A DNA stretch of 64,000 bases, taken from contig CM070717.1 in assembly GCA_036346275.1 (NCBI GenBank), positions 6,507,178 through 6,571,177 on the forward strand. The letters are read 5' to 3'. This document shows positions 1 to 9,599 of this stretch, in pieces; position 1 is the first letter of the stretch; every line of letters starts with the position of its first letter. The stretch is from Otatea glauca. Its lineage: Eukaryota; Streptophyta; Magnoliopsida; Poales; Poaceae. The translations under genes and the position numbers were made by a program. The notes under the pieces are model-generated. The model was not told the DNA's origin. It worked only from the letters and a program-made list of their open reading frames with translations, and did no database searches.

Positions 1-923
1 GATGATCCCACGAGCCTCCAAGCAAGATGATGTGCGCACCAGAGAAATCTGATGAAGGAGATTCCAACAAGACCACTCTTGGGCTTCGAGCTCCATGGAC
101 CATGATGAATCTTGTGTTTTCCTCTTCACGGTGGCGTAAGATCAAAACCCTAGATTGCGGCGAAATTGCAGCTCAACCCTCTCAATTGACCCAGTGCTCA
201 GATGCAGCTTGCTCTAGCGGTGCTGATGCATACCTTAAATACCCCCAAGAGTCCATGTCATGCATGGGGCAGCCTCAGAGTCCATGGCCCAGACAGCGGC
301 ACGAGCACAAGTCCTCATCGGAGACGATAACCGAGAGCACGCCATGTGTCTCAATCAACAATGGATATCGATTCGGACACCCATTGATCACAACCACATG
401 ATCCATCTTGATCCGATGGTCTTAAGCCGCACTAGGGTTCCACTTACCCCGATTGATCATATCCGCACATCAAAATCCAATGGACACGAACGCTTGGAAT
501 ACTCGATCTAATCTTGACCGTCAATCTAGATCCAATGATTGGGATCCCATGGTTCAAGGCTAACGGACTGAGACAAAAATGGGCCGGCTAATACGGAAAT
601 TGGTCTGGACGCAATAAGGTTTTGGCCCATAACTATTTAAAATGATTTTCAAGGATTTCCTCAATAAAATAATTCTAGAAAATAAAACAAAGTAATACAA
701 TTGCAAAAAAAATCTAGAAAATTCTCAAAAATACTTTGAGACATTTAGAACTCAAATAAAATATTTTTTACAAAATTTATATAAAATTTTGCATAGAATT
801 AAATATTATTTGAAAAATAATTAAAACAAAAATATTATTTAAAATCCAAATAAATTCTAGAAAATTATCAAAAATACAAAAATACAAAGCAAACTCATAA
901 AATGAAAAAATTGGGATGTTACA
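1..923 (-). mobile_element. Edge of a large Ty3/gypsy-type LTR, cut by the window
   Basis: Read on the minus strand, the segment starts at 923 with TGTAACATCCCAA, a common 5' start of long gypsy LTRs in grasses. An AT-rich stretch with repeated TTTTCTAGAA motifs follows, then a mixed segment that reaches the window edge. No gag or pol homology is visible, so this is either one LTR of an element continuing to the left or a solo LTR. The two ORFs at 27-511 show no recognisable family and are probably chance frames. Family assignment rests only on the terminal motif. Confidence 0.5.
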
Positions 924-2640
924 CATGTTTTTATTAGGTATACCTATATGTGATAGCACACGACAAAAAAAACGATCTCGTCTTCCTTTAGCGCGGTGGC
1001 GCTTTCTACTTTCTCCAATGCCTACTTCTACCCGAGTCATTCCATCCTTTCGTCCATCGTGCAACGGGCGTAAGGGAGAGCAGTGTCTCCAATCCGATGC
1101 CGGCCTTGACAACCTGTATGGGAGATCGGTGATCAGATTTCTAGGAAGCGTCGTACCGTGCGACTGCTCGTCTTCGTCTTTGATCGTCGCGTCATGTCGC
1201 TCCTTCGCATCTTCCTGTTCTTCACCAAGCCCATTGTAAGTGCCTTGGACCGATTAGTTGTTGATCCGAGCAATCTTTCCTATTGTGCTTAGATCTGATG
1301 AGAATGCATGCTGCTACGATAATATTGTTTACATCTATGTATCAGTTGAGCTATCTAGTACGTGTAGGCATGCCTTCTTTACTAGCGTATTATATATTCA
1401 TCGAATATTTGATGGCCTCTAGTAATCATGTCGTAGACGCTATATTTAACTTTAAGTTTTTATTACGTAACTAGAATTAAATTAATGTTAGGCCATGGTA
1501 ATTTTCCAACACTATTGACAAGAGCAATTACGTCTTCTCGGGGATGTTGACTGATGAAGAGAATCCAAACATCCATTGGCAAGCAATATGATTTTTATGT
1601 TATGAAAGCATTCGTTCTTGTCAACAAAAAGACCTTGGAGAAGCCCAACCAGATGCGATGTTTAATTGCCCTTTATTCATTTATTCAACCTTTTCAGCTA
1701 ACCTAGCAGCTCATTAGATGGTTTAAACTGACACTATGGTAGTGGAGTGCCACTGCTTTTGGGCCTTTGAGTACAATGATCCTCTGATTTGGGTGAAGCA
1801 AGCTCATGAATCTACTGCAGGTGCATTTGTCTGAAAGACAATACTATCTTTTGTTAACTTTATGGTATCTATTAAATTACAGCTGTTACTTCTAATTGAA
1901 TCTTTTTGTTTGCGTCTCTGAGATTGATCCATGTAACTTACCATTAGAACCTTTGTTATTAAGTTTTCCTTGAGCAGCATCTTGGCAAAAGCATCGATCC
2001 AGGCAAGTATCCTACCTGCCTTTCAGTTAAGGTTTTAAGCAATACAGATTCTAATTAGAGCAAACGCCTGTCAATTCAAAAAAAGAGACTTTTCTGGAGT
2101 AGATCAAAGAACTGCTGAACTAACATTAGTGATCCAACGAGCAACCTAGTTCACTTGATTGTTTCACAACACTGACCATAAACAATTATTTGCTTGGTTG
2201 TTCACTTAGTTGGTTCTGTCTCCTATCCATAGTAGATTTCTACACTCCTTGTAGTACATACTTTCAGGCATCCACCCTGTCCACCTGACCACTTCAATTG
2301 ATCATGCTCCAAGGGAGCTTAGAACTGCAAAAGAATACATAAAGCAGGGATCTGAAAACATTTCAATCAAACAAGTAGAGATAAGATTGTAATCCTACCT
2401 CCTTCGTTCTCTTCCTCGCCTCTTACAGCCTGGTGATCTAATGTAGCCGTGACACGGAACATCGGTGCTCCAGCTGCTGAAGCATACCCCACCTAGCAAT
2501 GTCAACATACATACATGTCAAGTATTTCTGAATCTGGAACCTCACATCACTCAGTCATTGGCAAATGAATAATAAACATCAGTTTTCTTTTTTACTGCGC
2601 CATTGAAAGGATTTACATGGGTGATTCCTTACCACAATTG
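924..2640. other. Backbone without recognised gene; tail of a diverged MIR2118-type unit at about 1545-1740
   Basis: No coding homology was found. Positions 1545-1740 resemble the downstream part of the miR2118-like units further right: a GGATGTTGACTG block, a CAACAAAAAGACCTTGGAGAAGCC block, then ATTGCCCTTTATTCATTTATTC and a pyrimidine-rich TTTTCAGCT segment. The same order occurs after 55774 and 63294. The segment where the 22-nt core should lie (about 1490-1540) has no recognisable miR2118 sequence. The GC-richer part at 960-1240 has short open frames only. Confidence 0.4.
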
Positions 2641-2658
2641 CTTCAGCAAGCGTGAACA

Positions 2659-2680
2659 TTCCCGAAGCTTCTCAGTCCTA
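2659..2680 (+). ncRNA. miR2118-like 22-mer, probably a decayed copy
   Basis: The 22 bases starting TTCCCGAAGCTTCTC and ending GTCCTA differ at 4 positions from the rice-type miR2118 sequence as I remember it. I could not find a convincing complementary arm in the upstream 80 bases, so this looks like a relic rather than a working precursor. The following 240 bases, with GCCAAGACTAGTCCAAT and CTCCTGAATTGTTTTT, recur at 14150-14480, which shows that a whole unit was duplicated. Identification depends on remembered family sequences. Confidence 0.4.
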
Positions 2681-4125
2681 CCATCCTGTGAGCAATGTTT
2701 CGTAGTGCCACGAGATGAGCGTTATGCCAAGACTAGTCCAATGGGATGCAGGCTGGGCCTTGCTATGTATCACGATGCGCACATTATTCACAATAGGAAG
2801 GCTTTGGTGAGGCCACAAACAAATGCACATTTTCATCACTCCTGAATTGTTTTTCAGCTTTTTTTCTGGGCATATTGGTGCGCAGTAAATGCTTTCAGGA
2901 GACTCTCCCAAGCAATGCTAGCCATTTTTTTTATTATTTCAATGAATGACCGGCTGTGGGCTGCAGTAGTGCATTTCATTCCAATCAGGAAGGTCCTTTT
3001 TGCCATAGTTTTCTTGCTCACTTTTAAGAGAAAGACGACTGTGCTATTGTAATACCTTACTTTGTAACATTGTGACTTAATTGTCTCCCATTAGATTGTG
3101 GATATAAATGGCTCACTTACCTCCAAGCACCGGAGAAAATACTACAAGATTACAACGCCAATTCCTCTGTAGAAATAAAAAGATAACAATGGCAATGAGC
3201 AGGAGAGAATCATGATTGGGATATATCTGTGGTGTTGAAGGATCTAGAACTCTTCTTCTAATAAAAAAATATTATTTTCCCTAAAAAAAACTTATCTTGC
3301 GCTAAGAACAGTATTCACATTACACAAAGATAGTGAGGTCACCCAAGCTGTATATCTATTGGCGACTAATTCTGTACCTCAGTCATCCTTACATTAAGAT
3401 GGAACACCGGTCATAGCATTTCAGCTGAAGAAAGTCCACCCTAAGGTCCCTAACAATATTAATATGTGTTTGGTAAAAAGCATGAATAAAGTTATTTTCA
3501 TTAGTACCCAAGCCATCACGACTAGGTTTAGAATCTCATAGGTCCATTCAAATAATCACATTGGAAATTAAAGGCGTCTTCATGTACGCATATTAGCTGA
3601 TTACACAAGAGATGTCTCATGCATGCATGCAGGCACTTCTTTATCAAATATGCAGAACAGCAAGAGACAGAACAGAGATGGAAGAGGAGATGCAAGTGTT
3701 ACAGATCTTGTCCTGGCAAAGATCACAGACACAACATGCGATGCTGCAATCATAGCACTCGAGGGACCTTCTTAGAGAAACACACCGTGACATGCTGTTC
3801 GCGTCTCTTCTCTGTTCCCCAATTTTCAGTACAGGACAGGACAAGCAATACGGCCTCAGCTGCCTCGCCGCCGGCCACCTCTACGGCGCCACCAGCACGG
3901 CCGACATGGCGTTCCCCATTTAGGTGCTGAGCTGTGGCAGGACAAATCACCTCGGGTAGGCGGCTGATTTGTACGTAATTACAACTAACAAGTAATCACC
4001 CTCAAGTGGCCGGCCCGACCTGCCAAAATTTCATTAATTGCACATAAAGCAGTTTTTGGTTTCTTATTTGAATTCTCTGATCACAAAGAGAGCAATGAAA
4101 CATGAACTGTAAATATTTATATACG
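2681..4125. other. Backbone between two miR2118-like copies, no gene recognised
   Basis: No protein homology was found. The segment at 3822-3860 (CAATTTTCAGTA followed by GGACAAGCAATAC) recurs at 39862-39900, about 36 kb away, so it belongs to the same family of duplicated backbone units. A GC-rich patch at 3850-3950 has short open frames on both strands but no known domain. A CATGCATGCATGCAGGC stretch lies near 3620. Confidence 0.4.
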
Positions 4126-4211
4126 GTCACAACATCATGAAGGAAATCTCACGGGGATTATCGAACAGCGTAGGTGTATTCCCGGTGCCTCCCATTGCTA
4201 CATGTTGTGAC
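4126..4211 (+). ncRNA. MIR2118: Candidate MIR2118 precursor hairpin (22-nt core at 4179-4200)
   Basis: The 22 bases at 4179-4200 start TTCCCGGTGCCTCC and end ATTGCTA. They differ from the rice-type miR2118 sequence, as remembered, at only two positions. The foot of the hairpin is a perfect 10-bp stem: 4126-4135 (GTCACAACAT) pairs with 4202-4211 (ATGTTGTGAC). Nearer the loop, 4150-4158 (CACGGGGAT) pairs with 4178-4187 apart from one bulged base. The middle of the arm pairs poorly. The core lies on the 3' arm, as in known grass miR2118 precursors, and the loop is about 18 bases. In grasses miR2118 is a 22-nt miRNA that directs cleavage of long noncoding transcripts and starts 21-nt phased siRNA production in anthers before meiosis. 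Expression cannot be judged from sequence. Confidence 0.7.
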
Positions 4212-5527
4212 TTCCGAGTAGCGTCTTCGTGTGTACATGAAGAGTAGTGTGAGTGCCAGGTAACAAGTAGCACTCCACTCGACATCCGGTTGACCAGCCG
4301 ACCGAAAACTGCTTCTTTTGGCTGTCATAGCAAATAAAAAAAAGAGAAATTTCAGCGTATTATACTAGTAGTATACGGTGGGTAGTACCACGGAGGAAGT
4401 ATAAATAAAGAGGAATTTTACGATGGATTACATGGGTAGTAAATAGTAGTAGTAGAAATTAGATCTAACCGTTCATTTCTTAGGAGTATTATGAACTTTT
4501 GATCGCTTGCTCGCCTAACTCAAGGTTGTCGTTGCCCTACTTTTTTTCCCGCCGCCCCCGCACGCGTTAACTCGTGTTGTGACTGCCCTAGTTTTTTCCA
4601 CCGCCGCCGCACGCGTTATCAAAAGGAAGAATATGCTTGTCAATGTGTTGCAGAGTTTATATGCTTCTCCTTGTCAACTGTGATCCGTCTGATCTTTGCT
4701 GAATGATGATACTTTTATGTGCCTGCTTTCCGACGCAGATTGACTTGGTGTTGGCAAGCTTAGGGTATGGATTAGAAAGCTCTGCCTTTGTATATTGCCG
4801 TATGATGTGAAACATGGCTAGATCGTTTTATGTAGCTTTTCCCCTAGTTTACAGAACCCTCCTCTGTACCATGTTTTGTATAATTCGACAGTGAGTAGGT
4901 TTAGTTATAATTCAGTGGAATAAATGCTTTTTTTCTTATAAGCAGTGAAGCTCACTTGTATCTTTACAATGTGATGTGATGTATTAGTTTTATGCAGCTA
5001 TATATAATTTTTGGACAGCGTTGATTTATCTTAGTTTTGGTGTGTCTGTCTGTATACAATATGCTTGCTCTTGTCCCTTTGTTTTTGGGTGTTACTTTTG
5101 GCTGCTGTTGTTCTTTTGATGGAGTTGCAGACATGCAACGCATATATGTAAAAGGGAGTAAGTAAGGGCAAATCATCAATTATTCCTATGTAAAAATGGT
5201 CTTTGTACCACGTGTTGGCTCTTATTTTGTGAAGCTTAAACTGCTTAATGATGCTAGAATGTTGGCTATTTGAATTTTATTTTCGAGCAAACAGGAGATG
5301 CCATTCAGAGACATGGTTTGGCAATGTCAAGGTTTGGATGGCCCCTCACTTCTTTCTATTGGACCCTTGTGGTCTGTTAGCTGGCCCAACCATGCTCATA
5401 GGTTTCTTCTACAGTTCTACTGGACATAGCAGCTGAGGGTTAGACTACACTGGGAAGCTCTGTACAATGATTCAACAACCCACCCATTCATATCAGCTCT
5501 GATTCACCAACAAAAGCACCACCAGGT
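4212..5527. other. Backbone, no gene recognised
   Basis: This is mostly AT-rich sequence with two CCGCCGCC/ACGCGTTA patches at 4550-4620 that look like two copies of one short segment. The part at 4320-4500 has AT-rich, MITE-like features and ends near AACCGTTCATTTCTTAG. It may be a member of the AT-rich repeat seen at 13190-13335 and 43435-43550, but similarity is low. Short ORFs at 4964-5436 have no recognisable domain. Confidence 0.35.
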
Positions 5528-5640
5528 CCTGTTTGGAACGCAGCAATTTCATAAGAATTTTGCAGGAATTTCAAAGGAAACATTTCAATTCTCACGGGAA
5601 TCAGGAAAAATTCCTTTTTTCCCCTTACATTCCAAACAGG
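5528..5640. mobile_element. Short MITE with CCTGTTTGG inverted ends
   Basis: The left end reads CCTGTTTGGAACGCAG, and the right end is the inverse complement, ending CCAAACAGG. The interior holds repeated AATTTC, AGGAATTT and TTCCTTTTTT motifs typical of small grass MITEs. It is 113 bp with no coding capacity. I could not settle a target-site duplication, so the superfamily is open. Confidence 0.6.
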
Positions 5641-5923
5641 GCTGAGTCGTTTATTGCAGTAAAAACCACATTATCAAAGTAGCAAATGCTGACTAATGGC
5701 CAGTGAGCGTTACATTTTCATCTAATAAGGATACTAACTGCTCGCAAACCATTCCATGCATCAGTCTTGACAAAGTAATATTTTACATGATGAAAAGAAG
5801 CTAGCCAGGTAGGTCATGCTCAATGTACTCAGAAACAAGTTAAAAAGTTACAAGACATCCATGAAGTTACTAGACCCTTCAGCTTGATAATATTTGGGAT
5901 GATCAAACCGTCACAAAATGAGG
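5641..5923. other. Short backbone stretch, nothing recognised
   Basis: I see no gene, hairpin or repeat in this stretch between the MITE and the gypsy element. Confidence 0.5.
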
Positions 5924-5928
5924 ATTCT

Positions 5929-6474
5929 TGTCGACTTTTGTAGTTGGCAATAAATTTATGGAGCAGGCGCTATATCTCAAACTCGAAGGTCACATAAGAC
6001 AAGGGTTTAGACAGGTTCAGGCTCTCACGAAGGATATAATACCCTAATCTTTTGTGCTCGGATTATATGGATCACTTGGATCTAAGATTGCTCAAAGCGC
6101 GATGTGCTTTGGGCGAAAGGCAATGTGCGTTGAGGCGATTGCTCGATGTCTATGTTGTTGTCTGCCCTTTCCCTCATATAGTGGGGGTGGGGCGGCTTAC
6201 AGAGTTCCGATTGGTTAGGAGATTCCGATTGGTTACTAGATTCTAGTTGGTTGCAGGATAAAGTTTACATCTTTATCTACCCTATTAACAACTCAGATTA
6301 CAAACGTATCTTTTATATCTGAATACATATTCAACTGTCTATAGGAGGTGCCCCCTTCCATACGGCAGCAAGGCTTGGTGCGGGGATCATCCTTTGGGCC
6401 CTCTACTTGGGCCTGTCGTCTCCTTAAGTGACGTTGGGCTTATCATGAAGGTACATGGTTCCATATATTCCATA
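5929..6474 (-). repeat. 3' LTR of the Tat-type gypsy element
   Basis: On the plus strand it begins TGTCGACTTTTGTAG and ends CCATATATTCCATA. It aligns along its whole length with 10918-11444. It is about 19 bp longer because of a small duplication around 6220-6255 (GATTCCGATTGGTTACTAG). Its last dinucleotide has decayed from CA to TA. Confidence 0.88.
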
Positions 6475-6490
6475 GTAGCCTCCGAGTGAT
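6475..6490 (-). other. Polypurine tract next to the 3' LTR
   Basis: On the minus strand the sequence before the LTR reads ACTCGGAGGCTAC. This is a slightly decayed form of the CGGGGGCTAC tract that precedes the 3' LTR in many grass gypsy elements. It supports the minus-strand orientation. Confidence 0.55.
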
Positions 6491-6811
6491 TCATGATCCG
6501 ATTGCTACATTTTTATCTGGACCTCAACCTTGGATCGTCGTTCTCAGCTTCCAGTATAAACCTCTGACTGGTCTCTTCTTTGATCTGAATGCAAGGGGAT
6601 TATGAAGGACTCGAATATAACCCCCAGTTTTTTCAATTGATCATAATCTTCAAGGGACAATGCCGGACGGTCTTCGAAGTCGTTTTTTATTTCCCATGCC
6701 AACTCTTTTTCCCAAAAACCTCTTTGGATTCCGGAATGATCTTAACTCCAAGTGTCCTTGGTTTTTAGCGTTAGTGCACCTTCGCATTTACTTCAACTTT
6801 GCCGCGTCGGC

Positions 6812-6819
6812 TATAAAAA
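6812..6819 (+). promoter_or_regulatory. TATA-like box reading towards the antisense ORFs
   Basis: TATAAAAA stands in a GC-richer context (CGTCGGC before it, GGCAGACC after it). It lies on the strand opposite to gag, upstream of the plus-strand ORFs at 6829-7104 and 8072-9016. It could drive an antisense transcript of the element. This is motif evidence only. Confidence 0.35.
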
Positions 6820-6828
6820 GGCAGACCA

Positions 6829-7104
6829 ATGCTTTTAGGATGTATTCCTTCACACTTAGTCCTCACCTTTATTCTTCAAACTTCTTTCTTCTTCACGAGG
6901 AACTTCAAAGACGACAGAGACGACCCTGAGCTCACCGAGCTGTGGGAGGATTTCGACCGTGCCATGGCAGAATTGGTCGAGGAGAAGGCAGTCGCCCGCG
7001 ACCGCGCCGCCATCGACGCCTTCGTGGAGATCTTCCCTGCCCTCTACAAGGCTAGGGAAGCACTGGTGGAGGCGCTCGGCCGTGCACGCCGCGAAGAAGT
7101 CTAG
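6829..7104 (+). CDS. Small antisense ORF of the Tat-type element, unknown product
   Basis: The frame encodes 91 residues. The last 65 are charged and helix-prone, starting near DDPELTELWEDFDR and ending GRARREEV, rich in Glu, Ala and Arg. Codons in that part are GC-rich and regular, unlike the AT-rich first 25 codons, so the true protein may begin internally or belong to a spliced product. I do not recognise a domain. It lies on the same strand as the antisense ORF at 8072-9016 and just after a TATA-like box. It may be a decayed accessory ORF of the element. Confidence 0.4.
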   Translation: MLLGCIPSHLVLTFILQTSFFFTRNFKDDRDDPELTELWEDFDRAMAELVEEKAVARDRAAIDAFVEIFPALYKAREALVEALGRARREEV

Positions 7105-7285
7105 GGCTCCTGCAAAATGTAATAGATTCCCAGGCATAATGCCTGTCGAGTTTTTATATATAATAAAAAAGTACCTTCTCCAAGCATTTTTCCATGATTA
7201 TCGTTTAGATGTAGCTTGAACCCAGCTTGGGTCATATCGAAGCTTGCATGGTTCCTTGGTCAGGTGATATTTGCATCCATCCGTC

Positions 7286-7733
7286 GTAGGATACATCTTA
7301 GGTCTGACTTGGGACATATTAGGATTCGTACGGCTCTTGGCCGAATGATACCCATGTCCGTAGGACATAGCTTAGGCTCGACTTGGAGCGTACCAGGATT
7401 TCCTTGTCTCATGATCGAGTGATACCCACGTCCGACTGCTGTAGGACATAGCTTAAGCTCAGCTTGGAACGTATCATGCTTACGTGGCTCTTGGCCGAAT
7501 GATACCCACATCCGGCTGGTGTAGGATACGGCTTAGGCTCGACTTGGAGCGTATCATATTTGCGTGGCTCTTGGCCGAGTGATACCTATATCCGACTGGC
7601 GTAGGATATAGCTCTGGTCCGTCTTGGGACATATCAAGGATTTCTTGGCTCATGGCCAAGTGATGCCCATACCCGACTGATGTAGGATATGGCTCTGGTC
7701 CGACTCGGGACACATCGAGGTTGATCCGAACGG
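7286..7733 (+). repeat. 80-bp tandem array inside the gypsy element, about 5.6 units
   Basis: Units begin GTAGGATA or GTAGGACATA at 7286, 7360, 7441, 7521, 7601 and 7682, so the period is 80-81 bp except for a shorter first unit. Each contains a CTTGG...CATATC block and a GGCTC(T/A)TGGCC...GTGATACCCA block. Units differ at roughly one site in five. Such arrays near the 3' end of Tat-type elements are known sources of satellite DNA. Short minus-strand ORFs across it only reflect the repeat. Confidence 0.88.
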
Positions 7734-8071
7734 TATCCGTACTCGTTTATTACGACGCACAGCTTTTCGACCCTCATGGGGCATACCATTGGAGTCGTGC
7801 CCGTTTAGGCTCATCTCGTGATATATGATTCCGTCATGCGGTAACCACCTAGCGACCCAACATGGGGCATATCACAAGAAGATATTTTTAATTCGGACTG
7901 GAGGACACCCACATCTCGCTTGGCTCGGTAAGTGGTTAAACATCCCATCGTGGGGAGCAACGTGTCCCAAACATGACTTGGTCAAACCGTAACTGCCTCT
8001 AGCAAATTATTACGAAGCATAGAGTAGGGCTAGGGGTTCCGCAATCTTTTTCCCGCCGTTTTGGCGAAAAC
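7734..8071. other. Non-coding part of the gypsy interior
   Basis: This stretch holds further degenerate pieces resembling the tandem unit (GGGGCATA, GTGATA) but no regular period and no gene. It leads into the antisense ORF. Confidence 0.5.
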
Positions 8072-9016
8072 ATGATTTTTTCCCCTTTAAAACTGAGCCG
8101 ATGGTTCATTTTTCTCATCGCTTACTCCTGCCTCTTCTGCTTCCTTTGTCTCTCCGCCTTCTCCGCCGCTAGGGTTAACTGCTGCCGCGCCCGCATTTTT
8201 GCGCCGCCGTTGATCTCTCCTCCGAAGATGTCTTCTCATCCTTCCAAGGTCTCCTCCTCGCAGCCTTTACCCCAGGATTGGATGACCTCGATCACAACCG
8301 AGGAGAAACTGCAGTCCATGGTGGATGACGGGGTTCTCCCAGACTTGGCTTTGATCTCCGCTCGGCCGGCTGCAGGTGAATCCATCCCCACTCCTCGTCC
8401 TAAAGAAGTCGTGGTATTTGAGTCTTTCTTCCAGCGCGGGCTGGGTCTTCCGGCCTGCGCTTTTCTCCTCGGCCTTCTCTTCTTCTATGACATCGAGTTG
8501 GTGAACTTGAATCCCAACTCTATTTTGCTAATCTCTATCTTTGTCCACCTTTGCGAAGCTTTCTTGGGCATCCGTTCTCATTTTGATCTTTTCCACCATT
8601 TTTACCTTCTGAAGCCCTATCCCTCAAAAAGCGACCCCAGGGTAATTGGGGGAGCCGGATTCCAGCTTCGAGAGGGGCTAAAGAAATCGCATTTTGCTAT
8701 TCCTTTTAAGTCTTCAAATAAAGGCTGGCACCAGGAGTGGTTTATTGTGCCAATCCTGATCCAGCTCTCCCTTCTTTCATTGGGCGCCGGCCGAAGGTGT
8801 CCCTCTTTTGGTCTTCTGTCGGTGACGCCTGCAACATGGATCAAGTGCAGGCCCTCTTGGTGCTCATCGGAAAATTAAAGGAAGGGGGCCTCACAGGGGT
8901 TGGTCTGGCCCTTCACTTCGTTGCTCGTCGGATTCAGCCCCTGAAGGAGCGCGACCATTTGGGGTATCAGTTTGAGGGAAAGGACTATCTGACCCGGGAA
9001 TTGCCCGATTTAATAA
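8072..9016 (+). pseudogene. Antisense ORF of a Tat-type element, Transposase_28-like
   Basis: The plus-strand frame (8072-8878) carries the region around FFQRGLGLPACAFLLGLL and LFHHFYLLK. I recognise this as the plant 'putative gypsy type transposon' domain (Pfam Transposase_28, PF04195). Near 8738-8745 the reading frame shifts: GWHQEWF in the first frame continues as YCANPDPALPSFIGRRP in the frame starting at 8737. The match runs to about DYLTRELPDLI near 9016 and then stops, because protease sequence from the other strand begins by 9085. The ATG at 8072 may be too early; the in-frame ATG at 8228 (MSSHPSKV) fits the family better. The function of this protein is not established. It is broken here by at least one frameshift and by the deletion. 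Confidence 0.75.
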
Positions 9017-9084
9017 CGAAAGGGCAGATTTTTGCTCGAATAGGCGATTTTTTTATCCCGAGCGTCGAGATGCCCACCAGATGC

Positions 9085-9530
9085 CCCAAGGTGTAGTGCG
9101 GGATGGCCATGAATCTAGCCAGACCGGGCCTTCCCAAGATGGCGTGGTACGCTGTCTCAAAATCGGCCACCTCGAAACTTACATACTCGGTCCGGTAGTT
9201 GTCTTTGGTACCGAAAGTGACAGGCAAAGAAATCTACCCGAGTGGAAACAAAGACGCCCCAGGGATCACCCCATAGAACGGCTGAGTGCTCGGCCTTAGC
9301 TCGGAACGGGGAATGTTCATATCGTCGAAGGTCTTGGCGAATAAGACGTTGAGTCCGCTCCCTCCATCGATCAATACCTTCTTGAGCTTTACATTGCGAA
9401 TGACAGGGTCGAGCACTAGAGGGTACTTACCCGGATGTAGAACCCGGTTGGGGTGATCTGAGCGATCGAAGGTGATCGGGACCTCAGACCACTTAAGATA
9501 CTGGGGGGTCGCCGGTTCCACCACATTGAT
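9085..9530 (-). pseudogene. Aspartic protease region of the gypsy element, C-terminus truncated
   Basis: Two minus-strand frames carry it. The first (9524-9234) contains YLKWSEVPITFDRSDHP and the active-site segment KKVLIDGGSGLNVLF. The second (9227-9085) contains DFETAYHAILGRPGLARF. The DGG in place of DTG/DSG is a variant seen in plant gypsy proteases. The frames are joined by a frameshift near 9230. After AIPHYT near 9090 the normal continuation into reverse transcriptase is absent. It would cut the gag-pol precursor in an intact element; here it is dead. Confidence 0.8.
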
Positions 9531-9599
9531 CTCCCGAGCAATGAGCTTTTGCTTCCGCTTGGACTCGTATTCGGTGGAGCCTCCGTAGATGTAGTTCAG

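Noticed and set aside
27..511. ORFs of 124 and 83 residues at the left edge
   Set aside because: They overlap each other in different frames inside a likely LTR and show no homology.
1490..1545. Possible further miR2118 core ahead of the tail at 1545
   Set aside because: The position fits but the bases do not; fewer than half match.
7286..7733. Possible CRISPR-like array
   Set aside because: Units are contiguous without unique spacers, differ from each other, and lie in a plant gypsy element.
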